Source: JBNLBT01 sp050303435
Lineage (GTDB): Bacteria; Pseudomonadota; Gammaproteobacteria; Xanthomonadales; Marinicellaceae
NCBI GenBank assembly: GCA_050303435.1
Contig: JBNLBT010000123.1
Coordinates: 1 to 8,885, forward strand
Reading direction: 5' to 3'
Length of the DNA stretch: 8,885 nt
Shown one piece after another: positions 7,636-8,885 of the stretch. How positions within the stretch are numbered: the first letter of the stretch is position 1; each line of letters begins with the position of its first letter. Made by a program: the position numbers and the translations under genes. Below the pieces are notes generated by a model. It made no database searches. It saw only the letters and a list, made by a program, of their open reading frames with translations, and was not told the origin of the DNA.

Positions 7636-8112
7636 ATGAACGACCGATTGTCCCACGTGGACTCAAACAACAACCCCACCATGGTGGACGTCAGCGACAA
7701 ACGCATCACCGCGCGCAGCGCCACGGCCGAAACCCGCGTGCAGCTGCCTCCGGCGGTGCGCGAAGCCATCGTGGCAGGTGAAATCAACACCGCCAAAGGC
7801 CCGGTGTTTCACACCGCCATCATTGCCGGCGTGATGGCGGCCAAGAAAACCCATGAATTGATCCCCTTCTGCCACCCACTGAACATTGAAAACTGCCGCG
7901 TCGAAATTCACCCCGACAGCGACGGCGATCTGGTGATCCGCTGCAGCGTGTCGCTGCACCACAAAACCGGCGTGGAAATGGAAGCACTGACCGGCGCCAG
8001 TGTGGCGGCCCTGACGGTGTACGACATGTGCAAGGCCCTGAGCCACGACATGGTGATCACACAGACGCGTCTGCTGAGCAAGAGCGGTGGCCGCCGCGAG
8101 GTGGGCGCATGA
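7636..8112 (+). CDS. moaC: MoaC, cyclic pyranopterin monophosphate synthase
   Basis: MoaC rearranges the MoaA product to cyclic pyranopterin monophosphate. The 158-residue protein has TMVDVSDK near the start (15-22), AKGPV (53-57) with Lys54, IPFCHPL (76-82) with His80, and GVEMEALTGAS (112-122) followed by YDMCKA with Asp130 and Lys133, the pair corresponding to E. coli Asp128 and Lys131. GAGAG at 7624-7628 is a suitable ribosome-binding site for the ATG at 7636. It lies 34 bases after moaA, the widest gap in this run, and ends in an ATGA overlap with moaD. All expected active-site residues are present. Confidence 0.97.
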   Translation: MNDRLSHVDSNNNPTMVDVSDKRITARSATAETRVQLPPAVREAIVAGEINTAKGPVFHTAIIAGVMAAKKTHELIPFCHPLNIENCRVEIHPDSDGDLVIRCSVSLHHKTGVEMEALTGASVAALTVYDMCKALSHDMVITQTRLLSKSGGRREVGA

Positions 8113-8351
8113 AACACATCACCGTGCAATACTACGCGCGGCTGCGCGAAGCCTTCGGACACAATGAATGCCGGATCGCCAGCGCGGCAGACAACATCGG
8201 CGCGCTGTACCGCGCACTGTGCGCGGAACACGGCGTGACGCAGGAGGAATCGGCGATTCGGCCGATCTTGAACGATGCATTCGCCGACTGGGACGATGCC
8301 TTCAGCGACGGCGATGCCGTGGGTTTTCTGCCGCCGGCGTCGGGGGGCTGA
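8109..8351 (+). CDS. moaD: MoaD, molybdopterin synthase sulfur-carrier subunit
   Basis: MoaD is the small ubiquitin-like subunit of molybdopterin synthase; its C-terminal glycine is adenylylated and thiocarboxylated by other proteins and donates sulfur to the precursor bound by MoaE. The 80-residue length and the terminal Ser-Gly-Gly are as expected. ITVQYYARLREAFG (4-17) is the typical beta-strand and helix beginning, and DGDAVGFLPPASGG (67-80) is the typical end. The ATG overlaps the moaC stop as ATGA, implying coupled translation, and moaE starts four bases after the stop. Longer upstream frames lie within moaC and are rejected. The MoeB-type activating enzyme is not in the window. Confidence 0.95.
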   Translation: MKHITVQYYARLREAFGHNECRIASAADNIGALYRALCAEHGVTQEESAIRPILNDAFADWDDAFSDGDAVGFLPPASGG

Positions 8352-8355
8352 GCCC

Positions 8356-8784
8356 ATGCACGAGTTTACCTTGACCGCCGAGGCCATTGACACAGACGCG
8401 CTGCAACAACAGGTCAGCAACCCGGGCGCCGGTGCGGTGGTCAGCTTCACCGGGCGGGTGCGCAATCACAACCGCGACAAGACCGTGCTGCGCCTCGAAT
8501 ACGAGGCCCACGAAGCGCTGGCCGTGCAGGAAGGCCGGCGCATACTCAGTGAAGCGGCCGACCAGTTCGACTTGATTCATTGCCTGTGTGTGCACCGCAT
8601 CGGTGCCCTGGCCGTGGGCGACGCGGCCGTTTGCGTGGTGGTCAGTGCCGCGCACCGGGACGCCGCATTCAACGCCTGTCGGGCGATTCTGGACCGGGTG
8701 AAAAAACACGTGCCCATCTGGAAAAATGAGCACTGGGATGACGGTCAAAGCGGCTGGATTGAAGCGGACCATGACGGCCTTTGA
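8356..8784 (+). CDS. moaE: MoaE, molybdopterin synthase catalytic subunit
   Basis: MoaE forms the heterotetramer with MoaD that inserts two sulfurs into cyclic pyranopterin monophosphate to yield molybdopterin. The 142-residue protein shows GAVVSFTGRVRNHN (26-39), LEYEAHEALA (47-56), a VVSAAHRDAAFNACR stretch (95-109) with His100 and Arg101, and VKKHVPIWKNEHW (115-127) with Lys116 and Lys123, which keep the seven-residue spacing of the catalytic E. coli pair Lys119 and Lys126. The start at 8356 follows moaD by four bases; the G-rich end of moaD supplies a likely ribosome-binding site. Its last 14 bases overlap the start of uvrC. A longer frame from 8275 lies inside moaD and is not favoured. 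Confidence 0.96.
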   Translation: MHEFTLTAEAIDTDALQQQVSNPGAGAVVSFTGRVRNHNRDKTVLRLEYEAHEALAVQEGRRILSEAADQFDLIHCLCVHRIGALAVGDAAVCVVVSAAHRDAAFNACRAILDRVKKHVPIWKNEHWDDGQSGWIEADHDGL

Positions 8785-8885
8785 CGGCAAAAAAACAGCC
8801 GCTGCATTGCCCTTGCAACCCGGCGTTTACCGCATGCTCGATGCCGCCGGCCGCATCATCTACGTGGGCAAGGCCAAAGTCCTGC
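8771..8885 (+). CDS. uvrC: UvrC, excinuclease ABC subunit C, N-terminal part (cut by window edge)
   Basis: Thirty-eight codons of uvrC are present before the window ends. UvrC makes the two incisions around a DNA lesion during nucleotide excision repair. The visible part contains PGVYRMLDAAGRIIYVGKAK (17-36), the start of the GIY-YIG nuclease domain, here with GVY and YVG in the two signature positions. The ATG at 8771 overlaps the end of moaE by 14 bases in another frame, so a joint transcript and coupled translation are likely. Residues 1-16 are a short polar leader before the domain, normal for the family. Everything after codon 38 lies outside the window, so completeness cannot be judged. 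Confidence 0.9.
   Translation, partial: MTAFDGKKTAAALPLQPGVYRMLDAAGRIIYVGKAKVL

Overview
The window looks like ordinary chromosome from a Gram-negative gammaproteobacterium of moderately high GC. The support for this is two lipoproteins with lipobox signals (one of the Slp family), a Kdo kinase acting on the inner core of lipopolysaccharide, a RecQ with a long C-terminal extension, and a moaACDE-uvrC cluster. I see no phage, transposase, CRISPR, rRNA or tRNA. The genus cannot be named from the sequence alone.

Layout. Bases 1-203 are a gene-poor leader with a good sigma70-type promoter. A lipoprotein of the LCAT-like alpha/beta-hydrolase family follows (204-1589, +). It converges on recQ (1605-3716, -), which is split by one in-frame TAG between the helicase core and the zinc-binding domain. 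recQ diverges from a zinc-ribbon membrane protein of the DUF3667 type (3784-4800, +), with overlapping promoters between them. A probable intrinsic terminator, a palindrome-rich leader and a small hydrophobic protein (4927-5205, +) come next, then an Slp-type lipoprotein (5276-5692, +). After a promoter and a leader of about 90 bases lies a tight run on the plus strand: kdkA, moaA, moaC, moaD, moaE and the first 38 codons of uvrC, which runs off the right edge.

How the genes relate. MoaA and MoaC convert GTP to cyclic pyranopterin monophosphate, and MoaD and MoaE add the dithiolene sulfurs to give molybdopterin. No moaB/mog or moeA is present, so later steps must be encoded elsewhere. kdkA and moaA share an ATGA stop/start, as do moaC and moaD, and moaE overlaps uvrC by 14 bases. 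An LPS-core kinase, Moco synthesis and nucleotide excision repair are therefore probably co-transcribed.

The two observations most worth checking are the single amber codon in an otherwise intact recQ, and a 33-base imperfect repeat (27 identities, no gaps) just upstream of both the LCAT-like gene and kdkA. A 14-base core of that repeat, GTYTCAAAAARTGC, recurs inverted in a third leader. I found no convincing new multi-gene system.
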